Assembly: GCA_002329155.1 (NCBI GenBank)
Contig: DCXY01000002.1
Span: 138,185 to 202,184, forward strand
Length of the DNA: 64,000 nt
Source: Stenotrophomonas sp. UBA2124
GTDB taxonomy: Bacteria; Pseudomonadota; Gammaproteobacteria; Xanthomonadales; Xanthomonadaceae
Direction: 5' to 3'
Below, piece after piece: positions 37,846 to 45,835 of the stretch. Within the stretch, counting starts at the first letter, position 1. Each line of letters starts with the position of its first letter. The notes beneath the pieces were generated by a model. That model was not told the origin of the DNA and ran no database searches. It was given only the letters and a program-made list of their open reading frames with translations. Both the position numbers and the translations under genes were made by a program.

Positions 37846-39098
37846 ACGTCTATTACTACCGCCTGCTGCTCTCCAGCGGCCGCGTGCGCGCCGGCATCAC
37901 CCAGCTCTCGGTCGAACACGACGCCTCGGCCCGCATGTGGCTGGAGAAGAACTTCGATGCGGTGGTGCTCAAGCTCTACCGGCTTCCGGGCTGGCTGGCC
38001 GAGACGCAGCGTTCGATATCACACCTGGTCAAGCCCAACATCCGCCCCATCGAACTGGCGGGCATGCTGCGCGACATGGCGGTCATGACCAGTGCCGGCG
38101 TGCCGGTGATGGAGGCGCTGCGCGCGGTCGCCAATGAGGCAGGCAGCTCCGGCACCTCCAACGCCGCGCGCCTGGCCCGGCGCCTGCTGGAAGAACTCGA
38201 CGCAGGTGCGTCCCTGAGCGATGCATTCGCCCGCTACCCGGATGCCTTCCCGGAAACGGTGCGCAACCTGGTGATGATCGGCGATGAAACCGGCTCCATG
38301 GACAAGATGCTCATGGAAGCGGCCGACCATATCGAACGTGTGGCCAAGATGACCGCCGACACACGCCAGGCGCTGATCTACCCGGCTTTCGTGTTCTCGG
38401 CCATCTTTGCCGCCGGCGGCTTCTGGATCTACTACGTCATTCCGAACCTGTCGGAACTTTTCAAGCAGATGAATGCCGACCTCCCGCCGCTGACGGTGGC
38501 GGTCATGGCGGGCTCTGAATGGCTGATCGCGCATGGCCTGATGATCATCGTCGGCATGGCAGTGACCGCGTTCGTGCTGTGGGTTACCTGGCGCTACAGC
38601 CAGCCGTTCCGGCGCTCGGTGCATTACACACTGCACAAGCTGCCCATTGCCAAGACCATCATGTACTCCTCGGGGCTTGCCTTCTTCACCGAGTACATGG
38701 CGCTGCTGATCCGAGCAGGTGTGGACATGGTCAGCAGCCTGAAGGTGATGGAGAAGGCAATGCAGGACGAGTACTACCGTGATCGCATCATCGCCATCCG
38801 CCAGGTGCTTGAGCGCGGCGACCGCATGTCGGCCGCCATGCGCCAGGTGGGCGGCTTCCCTTCGATGATGGTGCGCATGGTTGGCGTCGGCGAAGAAACC
38901 GGCACGCTGGATGCACAGTTCTCGCGCCTCTCCGAGGAGTACAGCATGCGTCTGCAGCGGCTCATCGCCAACCTATCGGAAATCATCAAGCCCGTCGTCG
39001 TGCTGTTTGCCGGCGGCATGTTCGTCTTTCTCATCGTGGCCCTGCTCCTGCCCGTGTACGACCTGGTCCGGCAAGCCATCAACTCCCCGCAGCTGTGA
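37842..39098 (+). CDS. mshG: MshG/GspF-type inner-membrane platform protein
   Basis: A 418-residue protein with the duplicated GspF/PilC fold. The first half contains ELAGMLRDMAVMTSAGVPVM and FPETVRNLVMIGDETGSMDK; the second contains FTEYMALLIRAGVDMVSSLK and PSMMVRMVGVGEETGTLDAQ. Membrane helices sit at about residues 182-202 (FVFSAIFAAGGFWIYYVIPN), 228-248 (LIAHGLMIIVGMAVTAFVLW) and near the C-terminus (VVVLFAGGMFVFLIVALLLP). It is the rotor or scaffold that receives prepilins and works with MshE. ATG 37842 overlaps the mshE stop by 4 bases. Confidence 0.92.
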   Translation: MNVYYYRLLLSSGRVRAGITQLSVEHDASARMWLEKNFDAVVLKLYRLPGWLAETQRSISHLVKPNIRPIELAGMLRDMAVMTSAGVPVMEALRAVANEAGSSGTSNAARLARRLLEELDAGASLSDAFARYPDAFPETVRNLVMIGDETGSMDKMLMEAADHIERVAKMTADTRQALIYPAFVFSAIFAAGGFWIYYVIPNLSELFKQMNADLPPLTVAVMAGSEWLIAHGLMIIVGMAVTAFVLWVTWRYSQPFRRSVHYTLHKLPIAKTIMYSSGLAFFTEYMALLIRAGVDMVSSLKVMEKAMQDEYYRDRIIAIRQVLERGDRMSAAMRQVGGFPSMMVRMVGVGEETGTLDAQFSRLSEEYSMRLQRLIANLSEIIKPVVVLFAGGMFVFLIVALLLPVYDLVRQAINSPQL

Positions 39099-39109
39099 GG
39101 ACACACGCA

Positions 39110-39844
39110 ATGCGACGCACCCCCGGCAACCGCCCCGGCTACGCACAGGGCTTCACCATCGTCGAAATGTCGGTGGTCCTGGTAGTGATAGCACTGATCA
39201 TCGGCGCGGTCAGCGTTGGCCGCGATGTTTACCGCAGTGCCGTGGCCGAGCGCATCGGCAGCGAGTTCGTGCAGGGCTGGTTGATCGCCTATGACCGATA
39301 TGTGCAGCAGAGTGGTGCCGTACCCGGCGACAATCCGGCCGCGCCCACCGGCCGTATCAATGGCGCCAAGTCCGGCAGCGGTGGTGAGCTGTGCGACAGG
39401 AATTCCGACCCGGCGCTGCGCAATGCCATGCTCACCCGCGGCATCTCGTTGCCACAGGGCCGCGCCGAAGGCATGGAGTCGCGCTATGTGTACCAGGACA
39501 GCAACGGCAACCCCCAGGAGCTGCAGGTCTGCTTTGACACCGTCAACAACTGGGCCGAACCGGAAGCCGGTGGCAGCTACCGCGGGCGCACGCGCAACGT
39601 GATGGTGCTCAAGAACCTCACCCCGGAGCTGGCACAGCAGCTGGATGCACGCATTGATGGCCGCGTGGATGCGCGTTTCGGCCGCATGCGCGAGTCCACC
39701 CAGTACGGCAACACCGCCGCCGTTGGCTCCCCGCCCAGCGCAAACCCGTGGAGTGCCGACGACACGGACAACATCCGTGGTGGTACCGCCAGGCCGGATG
39801 ACCAGGTAGCCGTGGTCACCGCCTATCTGAAGATGAACCAGTAA
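39110..39844 (+). CDS. prepilin-like protein 3, paralogue of protein 1
   Basis: A 244-residue prepilin-like protein. The leader MRRTPGNRPGYAQG is cut before FTIVEMSVVLVVIALIIGAV, with Glu5 kept. The following RDVYRSAVAERIGSEF, the GMESRYVYQDSNGNPQELQ segment with VCF, and the C-terminal LKMNQ align by eye with prepilin-like protein 1 at the start of the locus. The two therefore arose by duplication, and now stand on either side of the machinery genes. ATG 39110 is preferred, with GAGGA ten bases upstream; a GTG at 39095 would overlap mshG. Confidence 0.85.
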   Translation: MRRTPGNRPGYAQGFTIVEMSVVLVVIALIIGAVSVGRDVYRSAVAERIGSEFVQGWLIAYDRYVQQSGAVPGDNPAAPTGRINGAKSGSGGELCDRNSDPALRNAMLTRGISLPQGRAEGMESRYVYQDSNGNPQELQVCFDTVNNWAEPEAGGSYRGRTRNVMVLKNLTPELAQQLDARIDGRVDARFGRMRESTQYGNTAAVGSPPSANPWSADDTDNIRGGTARPDDQVAVVTAYLKMNQ

Positions 39845-39877
39845 CCCTCTGCCCGCAGCTGCACCCAGGGAACCACC

Positions 39878-42781
39878 ATGAACCAGCACCCCTACCATCG
39901 GCGAACCGACGCATCCGGGCATGCACGCACATACCAGGCTGGCATAGGCCTGGTGCAGGTCATGCTGATCCTGTTGCTGGTGGGCAGTGCACTGGGCGCC
40001 GGTGCCTTGTTGCTGCAGGCCAAACGCGCACCCCAGCAGACCCTGACCCAGGAGCAGACGTTGCGCTGGGTGGACGAATCGGTTGCCGCATTCGCCGCTG
40101 CCAACGCGCGCCTGCCCTGCCCTGCAGCCACCATGGATGGGCCGGAGGACTGCAGCAGCAACCGCGCCAAGGGCTGGGTACCCACCCAGTCGCTCATCGA
40201 AGGTTCCGGCACCGGGCCGCGTGTGGGGCCAGTGGCCTACATGGCCTACCGCGGCGCGGCATCGGAATCGCTTGATCTTGTCGCCACCAGCAATGCCTAT
40301 CAGCCAACCACGCTGGAAGGCGGGATCCGTGAGATCGCGGTGAAGGACAGCGATGATGGCCGGCCATTTGCGGCAATCAATGGACTGGACCTCTGCCGGC
40401 AGCTCGAATTGGCCGACATTGCCGGCGCCGATACCTATAGGGCAAACGTGCAGTTTCCGGGCGGGCACAAGCGCAATGTTGCCTATGCGATCCAGGCCGC
40501 CGGCCCCACCTCGGGCGTTGACGTGGTCGGTGCCTTCGTAGCTGGCAACAGCCTGACCATGGATGCGCCGTCGCGCGATTCCGACGCTGGCTACGACGCC
40601 CGGGTCAGGGCACGCACCTTCAATGGGCTGGGCCAGGCTCTGGGCTGCCGCATGCTGGAGAGCCAGGTGGCCTCCACGGCCAGCGCGGCAGCATCGCCTG
40701 CCATTGCCAGCAACTCCGGCCTGCAGTCTCCTTACAACGTGTCGGTTGCATCGATGGACGTACTGGCGGCATCGGTCACCCTGCATGACACGCTGGCCGA
40801 GCTGCGCGACGACAACGTGGAAGCAGCCGACTCGGCCACCATCAGTGCGATCGGTGCACAGGCCACCGCCATCATCGCGGTGTTCCGCTCGGTAGGCACC
40901 ATCAGCGATTCGGTTACCACCCTGACCACTGCCACCGCTGATCTGGCCCGATCCGTAGCCACGTGCATCGCCAGCCTCGGCATCATGTGCTGGGAGGTAC
41001 CGCTGAAGGCAACCTCGGTTGGCCTGGCGGTAGGCTCGCTGATCACCAATGCCGTCTCACTGGGCATCAAGGTCGCCGCACTCCCGCCTACCGCGCTGGC
41101 CCTGGCCAGGACAATCGAGGCACGCGACCGCGCCCGCAAGGCCAACCGCCCGCCTGCCACTGACACCAGGAGCGCCGCCGACGAAATGGCATGCACGCTG
41201 TACGGCGTCGATCCGCCGGACATTCCCTACAACCCCTGCTCGATGGAAGGCGAGGCCATCTACATAGAGAACCCGGACTACAAGGAAGGCGAAACCGACC
41301 CCAAGCTCAAATACATCCCCGACTACGTCCTGGATGATGACGGCAACAGAATTCCCGAGCGCGACAGCCAGGGAAACATCGTTCACGACAGCAACGGCAA
41401 CGTCCGCTACAAGCTCAACTATGACAAGTCCAAGGCCCCCAAGGGACTGGACGAGAAGCGCCAGCTTGCCTATGACAACTGGCAGGACCTGCAGAAGAAC
41501 GTGGACCTGCTGCAGTCCGAGCGGCTGGTGCACTGGAGCGATGTCAACCTGAAGTACCGCATTGACGTCGCGAAAACCAAGCCGCTGCACAACGGCCGCT
41601 ATGTCTACTACACCTGCGACCATGTGGGAGCCGGCAAGGGCAACTACACGCTCGATGGGGCCAACTGCAAGCATGTGGGTGCCGATGCCCAAGGCGTGCT
41701 GCTGGGCGACCGGGAGAGTAGGGAGCATTACAGAGAGGCGCTGGCCATCAGCGATGCCGCGGCCCGCCGCAGGCAGGCCGAGCTGTGGACTGTCGCGGAT
41801 CTGCGCGAACGAGAGATAGATGAAGAGGTGAAGCAGTTGCAGAGCAACTATGACGCCTGGTTCAAGGGTGACAACGCCATCCTCAGAAGCATGGAAAAGG
41901 AGCGCGATGACAAGAACAACTGTGGCGCCGACCCCAGCAACGAGATCACCCGGCAGAAGTGCGAGAACGCCAGATCCGCAATCAACTACGTAAAGACCTG
42001 CTGGAAGAAGCAGGTCAACAAGGCAACCAATGCGGTGACCGAGGTCTATGAAACCCAGCCCGAGGCCAACTGCATGCCACTGATGCAGCAGCGCATCGAT
42101 GCGACCAAGGCGGAAAAGGGCGACTCGGCGCAGCGCCGGACCAATGCAGCCAAAGCCTATAGCCAGCTGCCATCCCCTTTCATCACCTACCCTGCGGGAA
42201 ACGGTTGGTTCACCCACGCCATCGAGATCGTCTATGACGCTGATGAGAACCCCATCGACTACGTCTGGAAGCAATCAACCGCCAAGTGGAATGGGCAGAC
42301 CATCCCCTACTACGCACCTGAAGCCTACCCGGTGGACCTGACCAAGCCCCTTGGTAGATCCGCGGATATCCTGGTGACCAGCAAGCTGGAGCTGGGCAGC
42401 GGTAACAACTGCAAACCGGCCTCTTTCCTTGGATTGCTCGGCCTCAATACGCTGAATGGAGCAATGCAGAAGGGGATGTACTGCCAACGCTATCCCTATA
42501 ACCGCGCGTACGCTGATTGGCTGCGTGCCAGCAAGGCCGCCGAACATGCAAACAAGTCCTATACCGATCTGGACAACCAGTTCAATGCGCTCATCACCCA
42601 GTACCGCAAGCTGCGCTGCCCGCAGCTGAAGGAGGACAGTGCCGAATACAAGGCACTGGAGTGCACCAAGACCGCACAGGGGGACGTCAGTACCCGCCCC
42701 TTCGGATTTGGTGCTGAATCCGCATTGGAACGGGCTGACAACCGCGGCACGGTGGGCCCAATGCCGGTGAGGGTACACTGA
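39878..42781 (+). CDS. giant prepilin-like protein 4 (967 residues, no Glu5)
   Basis: A 967-residue protein with a prepilin-like start: a 22-residue hydrophilic leader ending in Ala-Gly, then IGLVQVMLILLLVGSALGAG. Gln stands at +5 instead of the conserved Glu, as is known for tip pseudopilins of the GspK type, which are much shorter (about 300 residues). Next come RLPCPAATMDGPEDC, INGLDLCRQLELA and RNVAYAIQAAG, shared with proteins 5 and 6, and a hydrophobic segment (LKATSVGLAVGSLITNAVSL, about residue 373). The last ~520 residues are polar, with twelve or so Cys and three D-x-x-G-N units (DDDGNRIP, DSQGNIVH, DSNGNVRY, about 485-512). No named domain recognised there. GC content drops in this half. 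It may be a tip adhesin; that is inference. Confidence 0.75.
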   Translation: MNQHPYHRRTDASGHARTYQAGIGLVQVMLILLLVGSALGAGALLLQAKRAPQQTLTQEQTLRWVDESVAAFAAANARLPCPAATMDGPEDCSSNRAKGWVPTQSLIEGSGTGPRVGPVAYMAYRGAASESLDLVATSNAYQPTTLEGGIREIAVKDSDDGRPFAAINGLDLCRQLELADIAGADTYRANVQFPGGHKRNVAYAIQAAGPTSGVDVVGAFVAGNSLTMDAPSRDSDAGYDARVRARTFNGLGQALGCRMLESQVASTASAAASPAIASNSGLQSPYNVSVASMDVLAASVTLHDTLAELRDDNVEAADSATISAIGAQATAIIAVFRSVGTISDSVTTLTTATADLARSVATCIASLGIMCWEVPLKATSVGLAVGSLITNAVSLGIKVAALPPTALALARTIEARDRARKANRPPATDTRSAADEMACTLYGVDPPDIPYNPCSMEGEAIYIENPDYKEGETDPKLKYIPDYVLDDDGNRIPERDSQGNIVHDSNGNVRYKLNYDKSKAPKGLDEKRQLAYDNWQDLQKNVDLLQSERLVHWSDVNLKYRIDVAKTKPLHNGRYVYYTCDHVGAGKGNYTLDGANCKHVGADAQGVLLGDRESREHYREALAISDAAARRRQAELWTVADLREREIDEEVKQLQSNYDAWFKGDNAILRSMEKERDDKNNCGADPSNEITRQKCENARSAINYVKTCWKKQVNKATNAVTEVYETQPEANCMPLMQQRIDATKAEKGDSAQRRTNAAKAYSQLPSPFITYPAGNGWFTHAIEIVYDADENPIDYVWKQSTAKWNGQTIPYYAPEAYPVDLTKPLGRSADILVTSKLELGSGNNCKPASFLGLLGLNTLNGAMQKGMYCQRYPYNRAYADWLRASKAAEHANKSYTDLDNQFNALITQYRKLRCPQLKEDSAEYKALECTKTAQGDVSTRPFGFGAESALERADNRGTVGPMPVRVH

Positions 42782-43860
42782 TGCGCCTGCACAGCACCCG
42801 TCGCCGGCAGCACGGCTGGTCATTGGTTGAACTTGCAGTGGCGCTGTCCATCTCCGCGCTGCTGGCCGTACTCCTGTTTTCGTTGATTCCGCTTGGCAAC
42901 GAGGTGATTGACGGCGAACGGCAGCAGAAGGAACTGGATGCAGCCGAGCAGGCATTGCTCGGCTATGCCCGAGCCCATTCACGGCTGCCGCCCGCCAATG
43001 TGCAGGATGGCACGCCGTGGCTGCCCACAAAGGAACTTGGCCTGCCTTCGCGCATGCGCATCCGTTACCTGGTGGACAGCCCGCTGACCAGCCCTGCCGC
43101 TGATGCCTACAACCCATTGTTGCCACCTGGCTCGGTGGCAAACAACGTCAATGGCCTGGACTTGTGCATGCGCCTGCTGCTCAACCAGCGTTCCGGCGCC
43201 GGTGTGGCGGGCCTGGGCATGCCGGTTGCCTATTACCTGGCCCACGCCGGGTTTGCCGGCAATGACCTGAGTGATGCGAAAGAAGCCTGGAACAACGGGA
43301 CGGTCACCTTGCCGGGCCAGCCACAGGCAGACTCGGCCCGTCACTTTGCCAATGTTGCAACCGGGCCGGGCGAGTTGGCCACGCGCCTGGCCTGCCAGGA
43401 CCGGCTGGCGCGCACCCAGGGCAGCGCACATAACACCTATGCCGCCTACAGCGCACTGGCGATGACCCAGTTCAACCGCCAGTTCCGCGAGTTCGAGATC
43501 AAGATCGCCGAGCTGGCCGTTGACCAGGCTGAAGCCGCGCGCGACCTGGCCATCTACGACCTGGCCCAGGCCATTGCCGATGAAGCATTGGCCATCACGC
43601 TGCTGGCCGCCGGCTGGCCACCGGACGGTAGCGCCATTGCCGTTGGCATCAAGCAGGCCATCAGCACCGCCATATCGGTGGGAGGCGCCATCAAGGCACT
43701 GGTGGATGCCGAGTCCGACCTCGAGGAAGCCAACGCAACGCTGGCCTTCACCGAAGCAAACCTGAGCCGCATCACCGGCTACCGCGACAAGTTGCAGTCC
43801 CTGTATTCCAACGCTGAAAAGAACACCGCCGAACTGGACAAGGCAGGAGTGGCGCAATGA
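42781..43860 (+). CDS. oversize prepilin-like protein 5
   Basis: A 359-residue protein whose leader MRLHSTRRRQHG is followed by WSLVELAVALSISALLAVLL: Trp at +1 (unusual for a prepilin, normally Phe) and Glu at +5. Then come SRLPPANVQDGTPWLPTKEL with GLPSRMRIRYLVD, VNGLDLCMRLLLN and MPVAYYLAHAG, variants of the module in proteins 2, 4 and 6, with the RLPCP cysteine missing. The C-terminal half is a long helical stretch (IAELAVDQAEAARDLAIYDL; ITLLAAGWPPDGSAIAVGIK; LVDAESDLEEANATLAFTEA) likely to form a coiled coil around one hydrophobic stretch. The ATG overlaps the previous stop by one base and the stop overlaps the next gene by 4 bases. Confidence 0.75.
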   Translation: MRLHSTRRRQHGWSLVELAVALSISALLAVLLFSLIPLGNEVIDGERQQKELDAAEQALLGYARAHSRLPPANVQDGTPWLPTKELGLPSRMRIRYLVDSPLTSPAADAYNPLLPPGSVANNVNGLDLCMRLLLNQRSGAGVAGLGMPVAYYLAHAGFAGNDLSDAKEAWNNGTVTLPGQPQADSARHFANVATGPGELATRLACQDRLARTQGSAHNTYAAYSALAMTQFNRQFREFEIKIAELAVDQAEAARDLAIYDLAQAIADEALAITLLAAGWPPDGSAIAVGIKQAISTAISVGGAIKALVDAESDLEEANATLAFTEANLSRITGYRDKLQSLYSNAEKNTAELDKAGVAQ

Positions 43861-45197
43861 CATCACCGGCCAACATGGGTAATGGCAGCCAGCGCCAGCG
43901 CGGCTTCTCGCTGATTGAACTGGCCGTGGTACTGGTGATCCTGGGCATCATCGGCGTGCTGCTGGCACGCTGGCTGGGTGTTGCCGCCGACGAAAACAAC
44001 CGCGCGGTGCAGCGCAGCCTGCTGCAGCGTGCGGACGATGCGCTGATGGGCTTTGCCGCCATCCAGTCACGCCTGCCGTGCCCGGATGGCAACAACGATG
44101 GCCTGGAAGACCGGGATGCGGGCACAGGCAGCTGCACCACTGCCGCCGGAGTGGGCACCCTGCCCTATCGCAGCCTTGGCCTGCCCGACAGCCGCGCCGC
44201 ACATATCCGCTACGGCGTGCTGCGGCGAACCGGCAGCCTGGAGCTGCCGGAATGGGATGCCATCACCACGCCCGCCAGCCTCAATGCCGACCTGGCCGTC
44301 CTGCGCCGCCGCGCCGAACAGCTGCAGATCATCGGCAACAGCGCAACCTCGGCCCCCATGCACAATGTGGAACACTGGGACAACTGCAGCAGGTTGGCTG
44401 CCGGCACCTGCGCCGAACACCCGCAGGTTGATCTCAATTCGCTGGATTTCTGCGAGGGCCTGCGCAACGCGGCGCTGATGCCCACCGACGCCAAGTTCCT
44501 GCATACCCTGCGCGAACAGGACCCCCGCACGCCAGCCGCCAATGTGGCCTATGCGCTGGTCGTTCCCTCCCGCTCACCGGCGGTTGCCGAGCACGGCGGC
44601 CAATCCACCGCATTCCACTCGCCACGCCAGCCCAGCAGCACCGATTACCAGGACAAGGTGCTGGCTGTAGGCATCGACCAGTTGTGGACCCGGCTGCGCT
44701 GTGGTGACAACCTTGGCCCAGCCAACTACGCACATGCCAACGTGGCCATGGCTGCGCGCCTGACCACGCCGGCCATGCACAACTACGCCGAACAGCTGGA
44801 GATCATGCATGACCTTGGCGTGGCCAGTAATCTCAGTGCCACCGCATCGCTGATTCTGGCGACCAACTCGCTGACCGATGCCACCGGCACCATCCTGGAC
44901 ACCATCAGCGAGACCTTCGCCACCTACGGCATATGGAACTGGCGCGTTGCCATCGCCACAACCGGTCTCGGCACGGCAGTGGGCAGCATCGTCTCGGCCG
45001 GCATGGCCAAAGGCTCGGCCAGTACCTATGAGAACGTCTCCGGCAGTCTGCGCACGGAATTCAAGGGCTACTACCCTGGCCAGGCACAGGCAGTGGAAAA
45101 CCAGATCGTGGGTGATGCACGCCGCGCGGTAATGCTGGGCAGCTTCCCGGACAGGGATGCCCGGAGAATAGCCGAGACCTTCACCTATCCAAATTAG
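43857..45197 (+). CDS. oversize prepilin-like protein 6
   Basis: A 446-residue prepilin-like protein. The leader ends in QRG, and FSLIELAVVLVILGIIGVLL follows with Glu5. The shared module is complete: SRLPCPDGNNDGLEDRDAG, VGTLPYRSLGLPD, HIRYGVLRRTG, LNSLDFCEGLRNA, NVAYALVVPS and YQDKVLAVGIDQLWTRLRC. After it comes a helical stretch with the Gly/Ala-rich WRVAIATTGLGTAVGSIVSA (about residue 361), matching the hydrophobic stretch of protein 4. It is the last gene of the locus; 638 bases without a gene follow. I infer a minor subunit acting with proteins 4 and 5, perhaps as one complex at the pilus tip. Confidence 0.78.
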   Translation: MTSPANMGNGSQRQRGFSLIELAVVLVILGIIGVLLARWLGVAADENNRAVQRSLLQRADDALMGFAAIQSRLPCPDGNNDGLEDRDAGTGSCTTAAGVGTLPYRSLGLPDSRAAHIRYGVLRRTGSLELPEWDAITTPASLNADLAVLRRRAEQLQIIGNSATSAPMHNVEHWDNCSRLAAGTCAEHPQVDLNSLDFCEGLRNAALMPTDAKFLHTLREQDPRTPAANVAYALVVPSRSPAVAEHGGQSTAFHSPRQPSSTDYQDKVLAVGIDQLWTRLRCGDNLGPANYAHANVAMAARLTTPAMHNYAEQLEIMHDLGVASNLSATASLILATNSLTDATGTILDTISETFATYGIWNWRVAIATTGLGTAVGSIVSAGMAKGSASTYENVSGSLRTEFKGYYPGQAQAVENQIVGDARRAVMLGSFPDRDARRIAETFTYPN

Positions 45198-45835
45198 ACG
45201 CATGGCTTATGGGCCGCCAGTCGTGGGCCGCTTGGCGGCCGCTCCGGCTTCTGTGGCAGGCGATTGCAGGAGCGGCGATTACTGCATCAGCGCAGGTACA
45301 CCACGCTGAGCCGCGGCCGCCTGTCGCCCATGGTGGATATTGCTACCGCACGAACCATGCGCCTTACCGCTGGCCGGGGCCGGCTTCAACCCGGCAAAGC
45401 GGCGTCGCCGGCCCATATGGGACTGTGGGCCGGTATCGAACCGTGGCCTCCAGCTGATCATGCCCACACACAGCCTCCGGGCTAGTAATGCATGGCCCTT
45501 TGCCGGGGCCAACGCCCAATACCTGTATCACGAGCAGTCCGTAGCCAGCACCGCTCGTGAATCTTCATCGCCAACAAGCATCTCGCCATCGACATTCACG
45601 CACATGGGCTGCCGTGGGAGGGGCGGCCACCCCGGAACACGCCAGTCTGCGCAACACCCCATCGCCACCATCGGCCACAGCGCACCCAGGCGTACACGAC
45701 CGATAAAGAAAGCGCCTCGCAGCATGCGGAGCGCCTCCTGTCCCATCTTCCCAGACTGCTGCGCCATCGGGTGCAGGTCGCGGTGCCGGGCTCGCTCACA
45801 TGCATCCGCGCTTGCGACGCATCACGCGGGAAGGA
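45198..45835. other. gene-poor spacer between the pilus locus and the SARP-like regulator gene
   Basis: I find no convincing coding sequence in these 638 bases. The only structure I could pick out is the minus-strand hairpin with T-tract near 45711-45736. Short open frames here lack ribosome binding sites and recognisable products. Confidence 0.6.
45705..45736 (-). terminator. probable terminator of the SARP/BTAD regulator gene
   Basis: On the minus strand an imperfect 10-bp hairpin (GCGCTCCGCA, GCGAGGCGC-type arms) is followed by TTTCTTT, about 100 bases past the regulator stop codon. Confidence 0.5.

Noticed and set aside
27361..45197. Assignment of the pilus locus to a classical type II secretion system
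   Set aside because: There is no GspD/E/F/G-M gene set order and the MshM/MshN-like pair and MshI-like fused protein point to MSHA; a secretion role cannot be excluded.
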